28,734 bases of DNA from Gnetum montanum (lineage: Eukaryota > Streptophyta > Gnetopsida > Gnetales > Gnetaceae). Made by a program: the position numbers and the translations under genes. Below are positions 1 through 11,260 of this stretch, piece after piece. The first letter of the stretch is position 1. Every line of letters starts with the position of its first letter. Location of the stretch: contig MNCI01008566.1 in the NCBI GenBank assembly GCA_015680685.1, positions 1,162,128-1,190,861 on the forward strand, given 5' to 3'. The notes under the pieces were generated by a model, which saw only the letters and a program-made list of their open reading frames with translations, was not told the DNA's origin and did no database searches.

Positions 1-236
1 AGGTTGACAAGATGTTAGAATCCTTGGATGAGAAGTTTCAAATTGCTTTGAAGATTGCAGAGGAACGTAGAGATCAAGAAGGTAGTAGTCATAAATGAAG
101 GAAGAAGAAGGATGATGAATGAGAATATTGCAAAGATAAGGGTAAATCTACAAAAGTAGAAGAGGTCAAAAATTCAAAATTTGATGACGATGGATATGAC
201 ATCTATCAATATGAACATCCCAAGGGATGTTACCTT
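1..236 (+). other. Flanking remnant with a coding-like frame, site of insertion of element A
   Basis: From base 3 a Lys/Glu-rich frame reads through most of the segment with two internal stops (TGA near 97 and near 117). It includes the stretch LESLDEKFQIALKIAEER and later an acidic patch. It looks like the remains of a charged, helical protein, perhaps the gag of another element, but I do not recognise the family. It ends abruptly at the LTR start. The five bases just before the LTR (232-236, ACCTT) would be the left copy of the target-site duplication of A. The right copy lies beyond the window. Confidence 0.4.
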
Positions 237-578
237 TGAAATACCATAAATTTCAGGACTCTCATGATTCAGTAGTCCTAGAATGTGGGCAAGGGTTCAT
301 GCAAGCATGGTGTCATGTTGGAATGTGCAGAAAATACCCACTATGACACAGTTAATGTGGCATCCAACCACAGGGCCAGTTTGCATGAAAGAGGCACTAG
401 GGGTAGACTGCATAATCTGGCAAATTTTCTATTGCCCAAGTTGATAGGTTGGCTACACCCTCTAACTTTCCCAACTTGATACTTGACCTGGTTGATAGTC
501 TACCCAAGGACCATGCTAGGAGCTGTTGAAGGTGTTTAGGATGGACTAAATAGTTCAGCAAGTTTTCTAACTCTAGGA

Positions 579-1432
579 GCCTACTACACTACGCTATGTT
601 GCATAGAGTAGTAGGCCTTGAGGAAACTAAACAAGCACCCAGGATGTGGATTGACAATAACTTAGCCCTCCAAGGCATCTACCCCACTACATCCTTGAGG
701 CATGAGCAACGTGACACAGTAAAAATGTGGTAAATTTTGTCAAAAATCCTCTTCACTTAAATGCTATGTTGTGCTACGCTATGCAGCATAGCACAACGTA
801 GTAGGGATGCACTCTAATGATACTCCTGCTTAGATGGCTCTGATAGAGTAAGCACATTTGCCCATGCTTCAACCATGAAATAGGTTTTCTCTGCTGACAT
901 GCCACGACATGACTGACATCCCATGACAAAATGTTTGCAAGATTAAGTCAAAATCCAAGCCAAACTGGGTGCTACATTGTGCTATGCTATGTAGCATAGC
1001 AGGGACAAAATGCACAAAGGTCCTTTGCCAAGTAGTTCTAGCAAGAGAATTATACTTGGCCACACCTCGGCCTCCAAGATTGCCTGTCCCACTTTGCACT
1101 CATGCTCCAAGAAAATTTTCTTGACAAAGCATTGCAAATCACACTCATGTCACAATGGCTATTACGCTATGCTACGCTGCACAGCGTAGCATAGCGTAGC
1201 GAAAACACAAAGTTGAAAAACATTCCAAGGATGAACTCATCAGGTCTTAGGAATTTTTAGCATGAAGGATAGGGTTGCACTTGCTTTCCTAGTTAGGCCT
1301 TGGACAAGTATCTTTGGCTTTTAGGCAAGATTTCTTCCAAGATCGGTGGCTACACTACGCAGCGTAGCACAACGTAGTGTGCGAGTGTTACACTACGCGA
1401 ATACGCTAGGTAGCATAAATAGTGTAACACTC
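579..1432. repeat. Cluster of hairpin-forming repeats in LTR A
   Basis: At least five inverted repeats built from the same words (CTACGCTATGC and its complement GCATAGCGTAG) lie in 850 bp. They are at 579-616 (outer arms GCCTACTAC/GTAGTAGGC), 762-797, 980-1001, 1163-1198, and 1383-1395 paired with 1420-1432 (GAGTGTTACACTA/TAGTGTAACACTC). The one at 1163-1198 is perfect, with 17-base arms around a two-base centre (CA). The sequence between them is ordinary. The function is unknown. Similar words recur in intron 1 of gene C. Confidence 0.85.
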
Positions 1433-1828
1433 ATGTGGGAGCCCCAAGACATCTTTAGTTAGCTCCAGAGCTTGTTAGCAATGGTTGCTCTCATCTCGAC
1501 ATCTCTTCAACAGACAAAATTAGCAAGTTTGCTTTGTTTTTCACCCTTTGACTATCCCCTAAAGTTGTCCCTATGCTTGACCTTGCTCACAAGAGTAGGG
1601 AAGACGTAGTCTTGGAGCATAAGCTCCACATTACATTCATTGTTGGCATTTTTCCTTATAACAAATGTGGTAGTTCATTGGATTCTGGCACATGCAGTTT
1701 CAATGGTATGATCATAGTGTAGCACTTTTCACATCTAGCATTGCAGCAGCATAGCATAGTCACATTTGCACTCTATGGAACCTAGGACATGTGGCATCCA
1801 AATCACATTTATTTCCCACAACTAGCTC

Positions 1829-1836
1829 TATAAATA
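1829..1836 (+). promoter_or_regulatory. TATA box of LTR A
   Basis: TATAAATA followed by CCC lies about 590 bp before the LTR end, a usual place for the pol II promoter of a plant LTR with a long R-U5. It is the best TATA match I noticed in this LTR. The transcript start is expected about 25-35 bp downstream. Confidence 0.6.
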
Positions 1837-2423
1837 CCCTAGCAAACAACATTCAAGGGGTTGGCTGAGCACATTCTAGCATGGATGGCCTTTGGCATTA
1901 TTGGCTTTCACAAGTCACTTCTTTGGAAATTGGCTTCTTGGTTAGCATTTAGGCATTTTGGCTTTCTGGCAATTAGCTTTGTCAAGGAGACTGGTAAGAA
2001 GAAGGCTTCTATAGGCAAGCTGTTGACAACAATTTAAGGAGCTATGATCATACTACTTCGTTGCAAGTTGTGCTTGTCCACACTACCCATATGTTGTACA
2101 CCTTTAGTCAAGTAAAGATCAGATCCCCTGATCTTGGGGCAGTGCACTTTCTCACCCAAGTTTGACTCATTTTTTTGTTTTGCATTATTCTTAATCGATT
2201 TACGTTTTTCGCTCATCACTTAACGTGCATATAACATCTTTAAGACCAACATTTACAAAAGGTTATTATACACCGATTAAGTCCCTATTTGATCGTCTAG
2301 ACCATTCAAGGCACCTCGCTTCTATTTACCCTAGCACGACCCTCGCATGGATATGGGGTTAGGCTGTATGCCGAGTGATCTTTTAGTGTTCTAGCCATTG
2401 ACATTTTTAGTATCTATAGTTTT

Positions 2424-2440
2424 TGGTGCTAGAAGAAGGA
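2424..2440 (+). other. Primer-binding site of element A, tRNA-Asn type
   Basis: TGGTGCTAGAAGAAGGA matches the reverse complement of the 3' end of plant tRNA-Asn (TGGCGCTAGAAGGAGGG, recalled from knowledge of plant tRNAs) with three mismatches, one of them the CpG-type change CGC to TGC. It starts five bases after the LTR end. Element B carries the same site with one mismatch. Confidence 0.8.
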
Positions 2441-2770
2441 CCTTTGATGCCCTTTTCTCATATCATGAGTAATCCTGCACACTGTCTGTACCCTATCACC
2501 TACTAGTGTAGATGTGACATCCTTGTGGTTGTCTACACACTGTGTGATGTAGACTAGTCACAACGATAGTTCCTCTGGGACCTAGCAAGATGAAAGCCTC
2601 CAACTATTTACTATACTATGTTTACTCTGTTCACTACCCTATGCTACTTGCATCTTGTGTGACATAGAAAACCTTCTAGAATAACACTTTTGCTTAGCAT
2701 AGTAGGTGTAACTCCCTAGCATACCTAGTTGCAGTTTCTCTCTTTTAAAGTTTCTATTTTACAACACAAG
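2441..2770 (+). other. Leader of element A between primer site and gag
   Basis: There is no open frame of note. It contains an imperfect inverted repeat around 2510-2560 (GTAGATGTGAC and the complementary CTACA/GTAGAC words). It presumably holds the 5' untranslated leader and packaging signal, which cannot be located by eye. Confidence 0.4.
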
Positions 2771-5700
2771 ATGAATCCGGCAACCATTGTCATCCCCACC
2801 TTGAATCTGGAGGTTCCCTACTCAGTCCAAAACATGATAGGTCTTGAGAAACTACCTAGCCTAGTGCTAGCACCATGTCAGTCCCTTAGACTATGACACC
2901 TATCACCAGAGTGCTTGGTGCAAGATGGAGAGTGATATGACTTCCTTTGTGCAAAGGTCTAGGCAAATCTACTATTGGATCGTCAGGATCTCAAGGATAA
3001 ACGTAACTTCAAGTTCCTCCATAGGAATGGGAGGGAATTCATCCCTACCCCTAACATTACCATCCTATTGACTGAAGCATATCAATGGGTCTTAGACCTG
3101 TTGATGTGAGTGTGTAGGTCTAGAGAACGGGACACAGCATCCCATTATGACGAAGCGTTTAAGGATGAACAGGAAGACTTGGACTTCCACTTCGAAGGTA
3201 GTGGCCAGACCTACACCACAACTATCCCTCCCACCACTATCTTTCGGTTGAACTTTCTCTTTACTTTTTCCCCCTTCATGGTTATCACAACCCTGCCATA
3301 ACCCACACCTTTGTTAGCCATGGGCAGCCATCCCGTACCTTCTACGTACCAACAAGTGGACTCTTCAACTTCTTTTCCAGTCACCCTTCCTTCCTTGTCT
3401 ACCCCAGCATTGTACCTGATGTTAGTCACACCTATGTTGCCATATGTCCACACTCTATCCATGTCACAATCGCATGTGAGATTTTCCCCTGGTCCCTTAT
3501 CTACACCTTTCCCAACACCAGTAGCTAACCTAGTCTCAACCATGTGGTGGGTACCACTTCTTTCCCTACTGCAGAACCTTCTCTAATGTTGCACTACGTG
3601 CAACCCCAAGCATACCAACTTCTACACATAGCACAACCAAACACAGGGTTGTGGGCCACCCTGCCAACTGGACAAGCTACCAACCCCACAGCACCACTAG
3701 TAGCCATCATCCCAATAGCACCACCCACTGGGTGGTGGACCACCTAGGCAACACCATTTGTAGGAGCAGCCCCAACGGTGCCCCCCATGGGCTAGGTTGC
3801 TACCTTTACACTACCATCAATGATGACTACTCAGGTAGCCCCGCAACTATCAACAATGTCTCCGGGTCTGGATCAAGCTTTCCAACTCATCCATACCCTC
3901 ACTGAGAAAATCAAATGTCTCAAAGCTGCTGGTTCTGATGCTGTATAGGTCATGGACTTTTACCGTGATGACCCCATTAGCCTGGCCATCCCCATGCTTA
4001 TGTTGGCCCCTGGGGTGCCACTTCTCCAATTTACAAAATACAGTGGGGAGGACAATATCAATGCACATTTAGTAACATTTAGATATAAATCTCTACTATT
4101 GCAATAATGGCCACACACTATCATCCATGTCTTTGCCATGTATCTAATAGGCAAAGCTCTAGATTGGTACCATGCACTTCCACACGCCTCCATTTCCACT
4201 CTAGAAGAGTTGCTAAGTTAGTTCGTGACTTGCTTTAAGTACAACTTGAAATCGAAGGTCACACTAGACTAGCTCATGAGCATCCAATAGGACCCACTAG
4301 AATCTATGCAAAGATTCATAAAATTATGGAGTGCAACCTTGAATGAGATACGTAAGCCTATCATTGAGGCCCACTTGATAGCCATCTTCAAGGGAGTAGT
4401 AAATGACTTTATTAAGTCTAAGCTCTATTACCTAGCTCTACGTTCCCTCAACCAAGCCTTTGCTCAGTCCAGGACCATCTAGGATGCAGTCAAAGCTAGC
4501 AAAGACCTGGCTTATGTGACATACAAAAATGCACATATCAAGAAAGACAAAGACAAGGGCAAGGTTGCAACAACCATGATGGCTGTTGTAGCCAATGAGA
4601 CCAAACCCAACAATAACAACAACAAGAAGTCAGCCACAGCACCCAACACCACACCTAGTTTAAGCAATACCGGTCAGCCCTCAACATCAACACCTGAGGT
4701 ACCAACCTAGCCTAGGCCCAACTTTGAGTGCAAAGATTGCTCCAAGTACACCCCCTTACCCATTAAGCCTTCAGAACTTCTGAAGAAACTATTGGGAGCT
4801 AGGTGTATACAACATAAATGGATGTTAGAGGAAGAGATTAAATGTCATCAACAGTATTGTGAAATTCTTAGGAACCCCTCCTTGGCCATGCCTAATGAAC
4901 CTCCAATCCCTAAGAACTTTAGGCTAAAAAGTTTCTGTGACTATCACCAATTGTGTAATCATTATATAGACTATTGTTTAGCATTGAAAGACGATATCCA
5001 ATGAATGATCAATAAGGGAAAGCTAGTCCTAGACAAAAGTAGTCTCGTTCGCCCTGAAAACCAGTTAATGCATGTTTACAAGGACCCCCTAAATGCCAAC
5101 AATGTGGGGTACACAATCAACATTACTAGCATTGACAACAATCCAGAACCACCATGACAACCATTCGTGCTGCGTGTGCCTCCTTGTAACGCAGCAACCC
5201 CAACAACAATAAAAATGACATCACAACAATCGTTTGGCCTTAAGGTTCCTTCTCAGACATCTATCCCCATACCCTTTGTGCTCAAAGTTGCACCGTCACC
5301 CATACCAACACAATAGGCACCATTCATCATTAAGGTGCCAAAACTTTCAAGCACCTCTACCACAACAAAAATGGCATGGTAGCCTCCCCATTCGTAAAAA
5401 TGGGAAGAACGTTTAGCGGAAAAGATGGCTAAGGAACGCATTATGTTAGGTCTCCCCAAGCTTACTCCCTTGGCCTCAAAGCCCATGGCCCCTCCATCAT
5501 CAACAACCAATAATAATGCATGCATCCAATCATCACCTTCTCACATGAGAAAGCCTAACTCTTAACCTAAAATTGCCCCCCCTCGGGAGATTCATCTCCT
5601 AGGATGAATGGAGGAAAAGGGTAGCAAACAACAAGATGGTGGGCAGGGCCTTCTCAATGCTCTTACACAAGTCAAGCAAGACCTAAAATAGAAAAATACA
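2771..5700 (+). pseudogene. gag: gag polyprotein of element A, degenerate
   Basis: The capsid protein of a Ty3/gypsy element would form the virus-like particle. The frame opens at ATG 2771 (MNPATIVIP...) after the leader. It runs through a Pro/Thr-rich N-terminal region, shifts frame once near 3544-3590, and continues without further shift to the protease. The retrotransposon gag core starts at 3952 (MDFYRDDPIS) and includes the family features W-Y-H-A-L-P near 4160 and K-SKLYYL near 4420. A Lys-rich linker follows. A Cys/His cluster (C-D-Y-H-Q-L-C-N-H...C near 4940-4980) resembles the zinc knuckle of Tat gag proteins. Several in-frame stops interrupt it. Element B encodes a recognisable homologue with the same order. 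The match to Tat gag is a family-level call. Confidence 0.85.
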
Positions 5701-6546
5701 ACTTTGAACCTGTATGACTTGATAATGGCTTCCACTACACACTGCGAGGCCATGGTTCACATGTTAACATCCATCTTGGTTGACAAAAAAATGTTAGTTA
5801 AGGAGAAAGAAATCCACGCTTTCATGCTTCCCTCTATAGCCAAAGAACCATGGCCAACATAGTTAACATTTTACGACAAGTCCATTAAGGATAACCCTGA
5901 AAAGGGTCATGTGACAACACTGCCCATGTTCATCACAATTTGGATCAGTTAGTACAAGATCTAAAGGGTACACATTGATGACGAGGTTGCTACCAATGTC
6001 ATTCCATTTTCCATAGTGGACAAATTGGGCTTGTTCAATCAAATCAAGCCCATGGTAACTTCCTGCCAAAAATTGTTCAATGGGGTGCGTGTGGTAGTGA
6101 AGGGAATTTTCCACATTAACTTCATGGCAGGGGATTAGTTCCCCACAAGTGCAATGTTCATCATGGTAGAAGAAATTCCTAGGTTCAACTTGATCCTAGG
6201 GAGATCATGGTTGGCCCAACTGAGGGCCATTTCCTCACCAATACACTAGGAAATCCACTTACCCTATGCAGGAGGGGAAGTGGTAATTCACGGTGACGAA
6301 GTGGCTCCTTGAGCCATAAATAATATAGGAGTGGAGCAAGGTTTAGAGATTAAAATCTCTGAAAACCAAGCCCCCATTCAAACTAAAACACCTGAATAGG
6401 TCAAAACTAGTCCAAACAAAGAAACAATGTGGGCCAAGTTTCCCTTCCAAGCCGCAAAAGATAACATAGAGGAGTACCAATGCAGGTTCACCTAGCCTTA
6501 TGCCTTGCCTAACCCACATTGGGTTAGAAAAAAAGTACATAATTAA
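5701..6546 (+). pseudogene. pro: Retroviral-type aspartic protease of element A, degenerate
   Basis: This continues the gag frame, as is usual for Tat elements. The start LYDLIMAST (about 5710) matches element B (LYDLVMTST). The active-site region reads HIDDEVATNV (about 5970-6000), where canonical proteases have D-T/S-G, so both the second and third positions are altered. The flap and C-terminal part are visible, ending with the family pattern ILGRSWLAQ (about 6195). In-frame stops occur in the domain and at 6310, after which coding character goes on to TAA 6544-6546. It would have cleaved the gag-pol polyprotein and cannot be functional here. A GTACAT near 6535 could be the donor of an Ogre-type pro-pol intron. 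Confidence 0.85.
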
Positions 6547-6816
6547 AATTTTCCATACTTCTAATGGTATAGACTATGTTTTACATTCATTTTTTTGTGT
6601 ACATAATTCGTGTGTTTACATTTGATTTGCTGTATTTTCATTCTTTACATTAAGTCCACTGCTTGCATAATTTACATTTCCCACATTAAGTTCATAGTGT
6701 GCATCATTTACATTTTACAATGAATTTACTATTTATATTAAGTCTACTATTTGCTGATTTTCATTTTATGTTGAGCTTGTTCGCTGCATTGCCCTTATCA
6801 CCAATACCTTACATAA
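6547..6816 (+). other. T-rich spacer with loose TTTACATT repeats
   Basis: There is no gene. The segment repeats variants of TTTACATTAAGTCCACTGCTTGCATAA at uneven spacing and is rich in T on the plus strand, which suits the interior of a plant intron. It follows the end of the protease frame directly. Confidence 0.5.
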
Positions 6817-7003
6817 GGCCCGAAATTGCCTAAAACTAGCAATGGCCTGGAATGGCCTTAAACTACCATCGCGGCCGCTAAGGCCTAAAACTGGTTACTC
6901 CACTTCTCAAAAAACCACCAAAAATAAAAAAAAATTTACTATTAAGCAATGGCCCAAAATGGCCTTAAACTATTACTACAACCCGAAATGGCCTAAAACT
7001 AAA
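6817..7003 (+). repeat. Short repeat array, core GGCCTTAAACTA, left of gene C
   Basis: Five copies of CCCGAAATGGCC(T)TAAACTA-like units occur near 6817, 6842, 6870, 6945 and 6985, some separated by AT-rich DNA. Element B has the same unit just after its protease (14901-15010). Related arrays border pol at 22608-22953 and 26571-26904. Confidence 0.75.
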
Positions 7004-7172
7004 ATGAGAAGCTTTTAAGGAGCCAAAAAAAATAAAGAATAAAAATAAATATAATACATTAACCAAAGTGAAATAAATTCTTTCACATTATATTCTTCAC
7101 TTAATGTCAGTCAATAATGTTTACAAAAAAAATTTAATTCAAAGATAAAAATAAAAATTTCGCGTCACCACA

Positions 7173-7234
7173 CTATGAATCTTTACCCACATCACCATTT
7201 CCTATTCCATTGGGTCCTGCATCTTCATTTGGAT
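7173..7234 (-). pseudogene. Gene C exon 7 (terminal, candidate)
   Basis: The acceptor TTATGCAAG (AG at 7236-7235) follows a pyrimidine-rich tract, giving an intron of 88 bp. In one frame the exon reads DPNEDAGPNGIGNGDVGKDS and stops at 7175-7173. In the frame that follows directly from exon 6 it stops earlier, at 7204-7202. Which is right is open. Confidence 0.45.
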
Positions 7235-7323
7235 CTTGCATAAGATAGAAAGTAAAACAATGAATCAAAGCTACAACAAAGGCTTTCATAAAATAAACTA
7301 TGAAACAACAAAAAGTGACTAAC

Positions 7324-8146
7324 CCAAGATGGCCCCGCATCCTTTTTGAAGGGTATTTGATCCATGCCAACTACAAGACATTGTAGGATCTCCTCCTTAG
7401 TGAGGTTGGCCCAATTTCCTTCTCCCAAATCAACGCTTAATGCAACTTTCCCCTTTTCCACAACTGTCCATCTGGGTGGTCTTGGGGAAAAGGTGGTGGT
7501 GGTGGTCTCCCCAACAAGTAGGATCATTTCCCTTTCAGGAGACTCATTGACCATCACCTATTGCATAAACTTCTCATAGGTCCCAGAAGCACCAATGACA
7601 TTAAGGAAAATATTGTGGGTATGCAACTTAACAGTTGCATCTCAGTATTTTTTATGATAGGTAGCATGTTCCATCTTATACATATGTTTATGGTTATTTT
7701 TTGCCTATCCCCAATCGTAAACCTTTGCACTATAATCCTTCCAGTCTTGATTCTTCTAGGCCAAAAGGTCCATTTGCATGCGCTGTTCAATGATTTCACG
7801 AGTGGCTTCATTTTTGCTTCATACGACATTCCAATATCTTGCATAGTTGATAACACCCATATGCTAACTACCATCACAAGTGTCAAAGACCAACAAAAAT
7901 TCATTCCTGGATCAGAGGTTCCCCACCTCAATGGTTAGGTTGGCCTTCTCCTTCTCAAGTTTCTATACCTACTTCCAGAGGTCCTCATTCACACACCTAC
8001 ACTCCCATAAGGAACGTTTCGAGTACAATGCACATTTACTTGCTTCATCGTATATGTGATGAGGTACCTCGGCTACCTTTGGTAGAAGTTCAGGCACAAC
8101 ATTGACCTCAACGGCTTGCCTAGGATCCCACTTGAGATGGGAGGCT
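7324..8146 (-). pseudogene. Gene C exon 6: long charged C-terminal region
   Basis: A single frame of about 265 codons has roughly nine in-frame stops and no frameshift. It begins near LKWDPRQAVEVNVVPELLPK, passes a likely coiled coil (KLEKEKANLTIEV), a second helical stretch (TREIIEQRMQMDLL...DWKDYSAKVYDW) and HNIFLNVIGASGTYEKFMQ, then SPEREMILLVGETTTTT and ANLTKEEILQCLVVGMDQIP. Donor GTTAGT follows (GT at 7323-7322). I do not recognise the family. The constant frame over 800 bp shows that it was once protein-coding on this strand. Confidence 0.7.
8142..8146 (+). repeat. Target-site duplication of element B, left copy (eroded)
   Basis: AGGCT here and AGATT at 18723-18727 differ at two of five positions, both G-to-A or C-to-T changes. 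A five-base duplication is the rule for Ty3/gypsy integrases. Confidence 0.5.
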
Positions 8147-9576
8147 TGAAAAACCACAAAATTTTAGCAACACTTCCAGACAACTTCAGAGCCTCTGAAG
8201 CGGCTTCAAATAGCCCACCTTGGAGCAAGAAAGCTTCCCCTAGGGCCCACAGATCACAACAATAAGTCTCAGTGTCAAGAATCATCAGTTTCAAGGTCAA
8301 AAAGTGCAATTTTGGCTAAGTACATTTTCTTACACTACACAACGTAAAGCTCAGCGTCACCAACATTTGGAGCCCCGAAACTGAGTCCAAATAGGCCAAA
8401 ATTGAGCACAAGGACCTCTCATGACCTTCACCAAGGTCCCTAGAAGGTCCTAGCCTCCAGAAAATCAAGATTTGGGCCTCAAATATGCCACTTTGAGTTG
8501 GTGATGTTGGGGTTACTTTTCAGACGCTGCTCAGCGTAAGGCTCAGCGTCACCAACCAAAATAGAGCCAAAACAGCCTCAAAAAAGTGTTAAAATGGCCT
8601 GATTTTGAAGGTAAAATTCATCCTAAAGGTTCAATAATGGTTACCCCAAGTTCCTAGCCCTTAGAATCCTAATTTTGGGCTCAAAAATACACTATTTCCA
8701 CTGCTTACGCCCAAGGCACGCCCAAGTCATGCTGGGGTCACACTGGAGTCACGTTGACAACATGAGCCTAGTGTGACCAACCAGAAACTAGTCTAGACAA
8801 GTAGTCCCAAGCACAATTTCAGCATCAACTCAACTTCTAAGGATAGGCAACAGTTCTACATGTCAATAGGCTCGAAAAAATCAAAGTTCAAGTGTAAAAC
8901 ATGGCATTTTGGCTTAGTTATGCCTGGGTCATGCTTAGCTCATGCCCAGGTCACGCTGGGGTCACGCTGATAGCGTGAGCCCAACGTGAGTTACCTAGAT
9001 GGCTTAGATCAAGCACAAGTAGGCTCAAAATCAACATACAAGTGGCCCCTAAGGGTAGGTAGTAGTTACACTTGAAGGACAGGCCTCGAAAATAAAGATT
9101 CGGTGCAAAATGAACCATTCTTACTAGCTCACACCCAGCTCACGGCTAGCACTATTCACCAGCGTGAGTACTATTCACACCTAGACAAAAGCACTCCAAA
9201 CACACATTGAGGACATGCTAGGACCAAATCAACTCATGTTGGGAGCCTTGGGTGAAGAAGAGATGCCTCAAATAGCCACCGAACCACTCAAATCAACATC
9301 CTGCAGTAGTCGATCCAAGAGACCATGAAATTCCAAGTGAGCCAGAGTCAAATCTTAATTACAAATTCATTGTAAATTTTCATTGAAAGCTTCACCATTT
9401 GTGAGCTTGTCAAGCTCTTATGCTGCTTCCATGAGCGTAAGCTAGCTTGCGTTGTAAGATACAGTGCACCTAGTCTAAAACATAATCTACCCATGTACAC
9501 CTGTCATGCGATCCATTTTTCTCTCATCTCGTAGCCATCGATCTCATTTATTCCTACTCCCAGGCCTAGACAAATG

Positions 9577-9584
9577 CATAAATA
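9577..9584 (+). promoter_or_regulatory. TATA-like box of LTR B
   Basis: CATAAATACCC is conserved in the 3' LTR at 18148-18155. A second ACATAAATAGGGG follows at about 9598 but is altered in the 3' copy. The transcript start is expected near 9610, giving R-U5 of about 540 bp, close to that inferred for LTR A. Confidence 0.45.
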
Positions 9585-9834
9585 CCCTGTTCATGGACAT
9601 AAATAGGGGTGGGGAAAAATTTGAAGTAAGGAAACAAGTAATCCTGAGCCCGAACGCACATGATTCCCAGCGCTTGTAAATACCTCACATCGAAGCTTAA
9701 TGTTCAATTTACAATGCAACTACGTTTTGACCAGTGCACATCTTGTCAATTAATACAACATTGTTCATTATTTTCCATCCATTGTCCTATTCTAATTTGC
9801 TTTCTGCATTATTTTGTTTCATTGCATCCTTCAT

Positions 9835-9935
9835 ACATTCTACTTACGTTTACATTCCATTACGTTTCATTACATTTTATTACGTTTCTTTATGTTTTGT
9901 TACGTTCTGTTATGTTACTTTGTGTTACATCATTT
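9835..9935 (+). repeat. T-rich near-decamer array in U5 of LTR B
   Basis: Around nine copies of ATTACGTTTC / TTATGTTTTG / TTACGTTCTG follow one another. The 3' LTR keeps the array at about 18413-18505 with scattered C/T differences. It may act in 3' end formation or simply reflect slippage. Confidence 0.6.
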
Positions 9936-10154
9936 TTCTCTTTTTCACGTTTCATGATGATAACCCCAATGCAGGCAATAGTGTACACTAGGGAAGTCCT
10001 TGGTTGATCTATGTGTAGAACATCCAAGGCACTCTACCTTTGTTTCTCCAGCTTGCCCTCACGTGAATGTAGGGTCATCTATGTCTCTCTGGAGATCTTT
10101 TGGCGTTCGTTTTTCCTCTAGCCTTACACCAACGATTTCAGATAGTACAAAAAT

Positions 10155-10171
10155 TGGTGCTAGAAGGAGGG
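10155..10171 (+). other. Primer-binding site of element B, tRNA-Asn
   Basis: TGGTGCTAGAAGGAGGG matches the complement of the plant tRNA-Asn 3' end at 16 of 17 positions. The single difference is C to T in a CpG. It starts five bases after the LTR, as in element A. Confidence 0.85.
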
Positions 10172-11260
10172 CACTTTGTTACACCTTGTAAAATTTCTAT
10201 CATCGCCATTCCTAGCATGTACATGCTGCAGTTACCTTAATTTACACTACAATTTCTTCTTTCCACTAGTTTATGTCATAGTGCCCTCTGGTTTACACTG
10301 CATTCCTCCTTATTTACATTGCACTTCTCTTGTTTACGCCGCATTTCTTGTTTTACACTGCATTCCTCTTGGTTTATGCTACATTGTTTCCTTTTGTTTA
10401 CACTGACACCACTTAACCTGCCATCTCTTAAGTTTATAAAATTCACTTGTTTACGTTGTCATGCTATCATCCCTAGCATACGCACGCTGTAGTCCACCTC
10501 CAGTCTAGCACACGTGCACAGCAGTTCACACTGTCATCCACCATCTCTAGTTCACACTGGTTCCTTTAATGTACATTGTTCCTCTAGTTTACGCTGCTAA
10601 TTCTAGTTTCCCATTTACGCATGCTGCGCATCCGTCCACTCACCAAATTCTAGCGTGCTCATGTTGTTGACTAGTTTCCAGTGTGTCGACGCTGCTTTGA
10701 TTCCTACTTATACATGCCATTGAACAAGTTTCCCTCGCACACATGCTATTGTTTCCCAGTCTAGCGTACACATGCTACTGACCACAACACCCAGCATGCT
10801 CATGCTGCTGCTCATCGCTTCTGGCGTACTCCAGCTACTGCAGCTCCCCACATACTCATGTTGATCAAGTCTGCAGTCTACTCATGCTGATCAGTGCCCA
10901 TGCTAATCAGTGCTTCCTGATTGTTCACGCTGTTCACAGGTTACAATTTACTCATGTAGTCCATTCCCTCTAGCGTTCTCACGTTGCTGTTAACATCGTA
11001 CAACGTACTTACGCCACTATCAACACACGCTGCCAATAACTCCCAGCGTGTTCATGCTGCTCGATCATCCTCATAAATTACACTATCCATAGCTTGTTTA
11101 CGCTCTACGCAGCTTACTACTTGCTTGCACTGTTCACAGCCTATCACGTGCACCCATAGACCCATCTCAAACAAACGTAGAAGCATCATTTGTTTCTGAT
11201 TTTGAGGTCGGCACTTTGAACCCAGTGGTAGTAACTAAACCCATAGTTTTTGTTGGTGAG
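10172..11260 (+). repeat. Long repetitive leader of element B
   Basis: There are two repeat types and no gene. About 10230-10420 repeats TTTACACTGCATTCCTC-like units. About 10440-11150 repeats CAGCATGCTCATGCTGCT-like units, with many short self-complementary words (CATGCTG/CAGCATG). The transcript leader would therefore be highly structured. Element A has only about 330 bp here. Confidence 0.65.

Larger units (their letters stand above)
237..2418 (+). repeat. 5' LTR of element A (about 2.18 kb)
   Basis: The left edge TGAAATACCATAAATTTCAG is matched at 28346, directly after a polypurine tract, and similarity continues for about 330 bp. The right edge is set by the primer-binding site at 2424, keeping the five-base spacer seen in element B. 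The terminal CA is TA here, a simple C-to-T change. A TATA box at 1829-1836 puts the likely transcript start near 1860, so U3 would be about 1.6 kb and R-U5 about 0.55 kb. U3 holds a run of hairpin-forming repeats. Confidence 0.85.
8147..10149 (+). repeat. 5' LTR of element B (2003 bp)
   Basis: It starts TGAAAAACCACAAAATTTTA and ends GATAGTACA, five bases before the primer site. It pairs with 16706-18722. U3 contains repeated GCTCAGCGTCACCAAC and GGTCACGCTGGGGTCACGCT words, some forming hairpins (for example 8958-8982). TATA-like sites lie near 9577 and 9598. U5 has a T-rich decamer array. Open frames in it are by-products of T-richness. Confidence 0.9.

Noticed and set aside
869-1099. 76-codon minus-strand frame in LTR A
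   Set aside because: It runs through the hairpin cluster and matches no family. The corresponding part of the 3' LTR is not available to test conservation.
7554-7931. 125-codon open frame on the minus strand overlapping exon 6 of gene C
   Set aside because: It is in a different frame from the continuous exon 6 frame that links both sides of it, and its composition (many Met, Trp, Ser) looks like a shadow.
7561-7938. 125-codon open frame on the plus strand
   Set aside because: It lies exactly opposite exon 6 of gene C, whose minus-strand frame is coherent over 800 bp. The plus frame shows no family features.
9660-10007. 115-codon plus-strand frame in the 5' LTR of B, with a counterpart in the 3' LTR near 18305
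   Set aside because: T-rich decamer repeats produce it, with Phe/Tyr/Leu runs. The frames in the two LTR copies are not kept equivalently, so there is no sign of selection.
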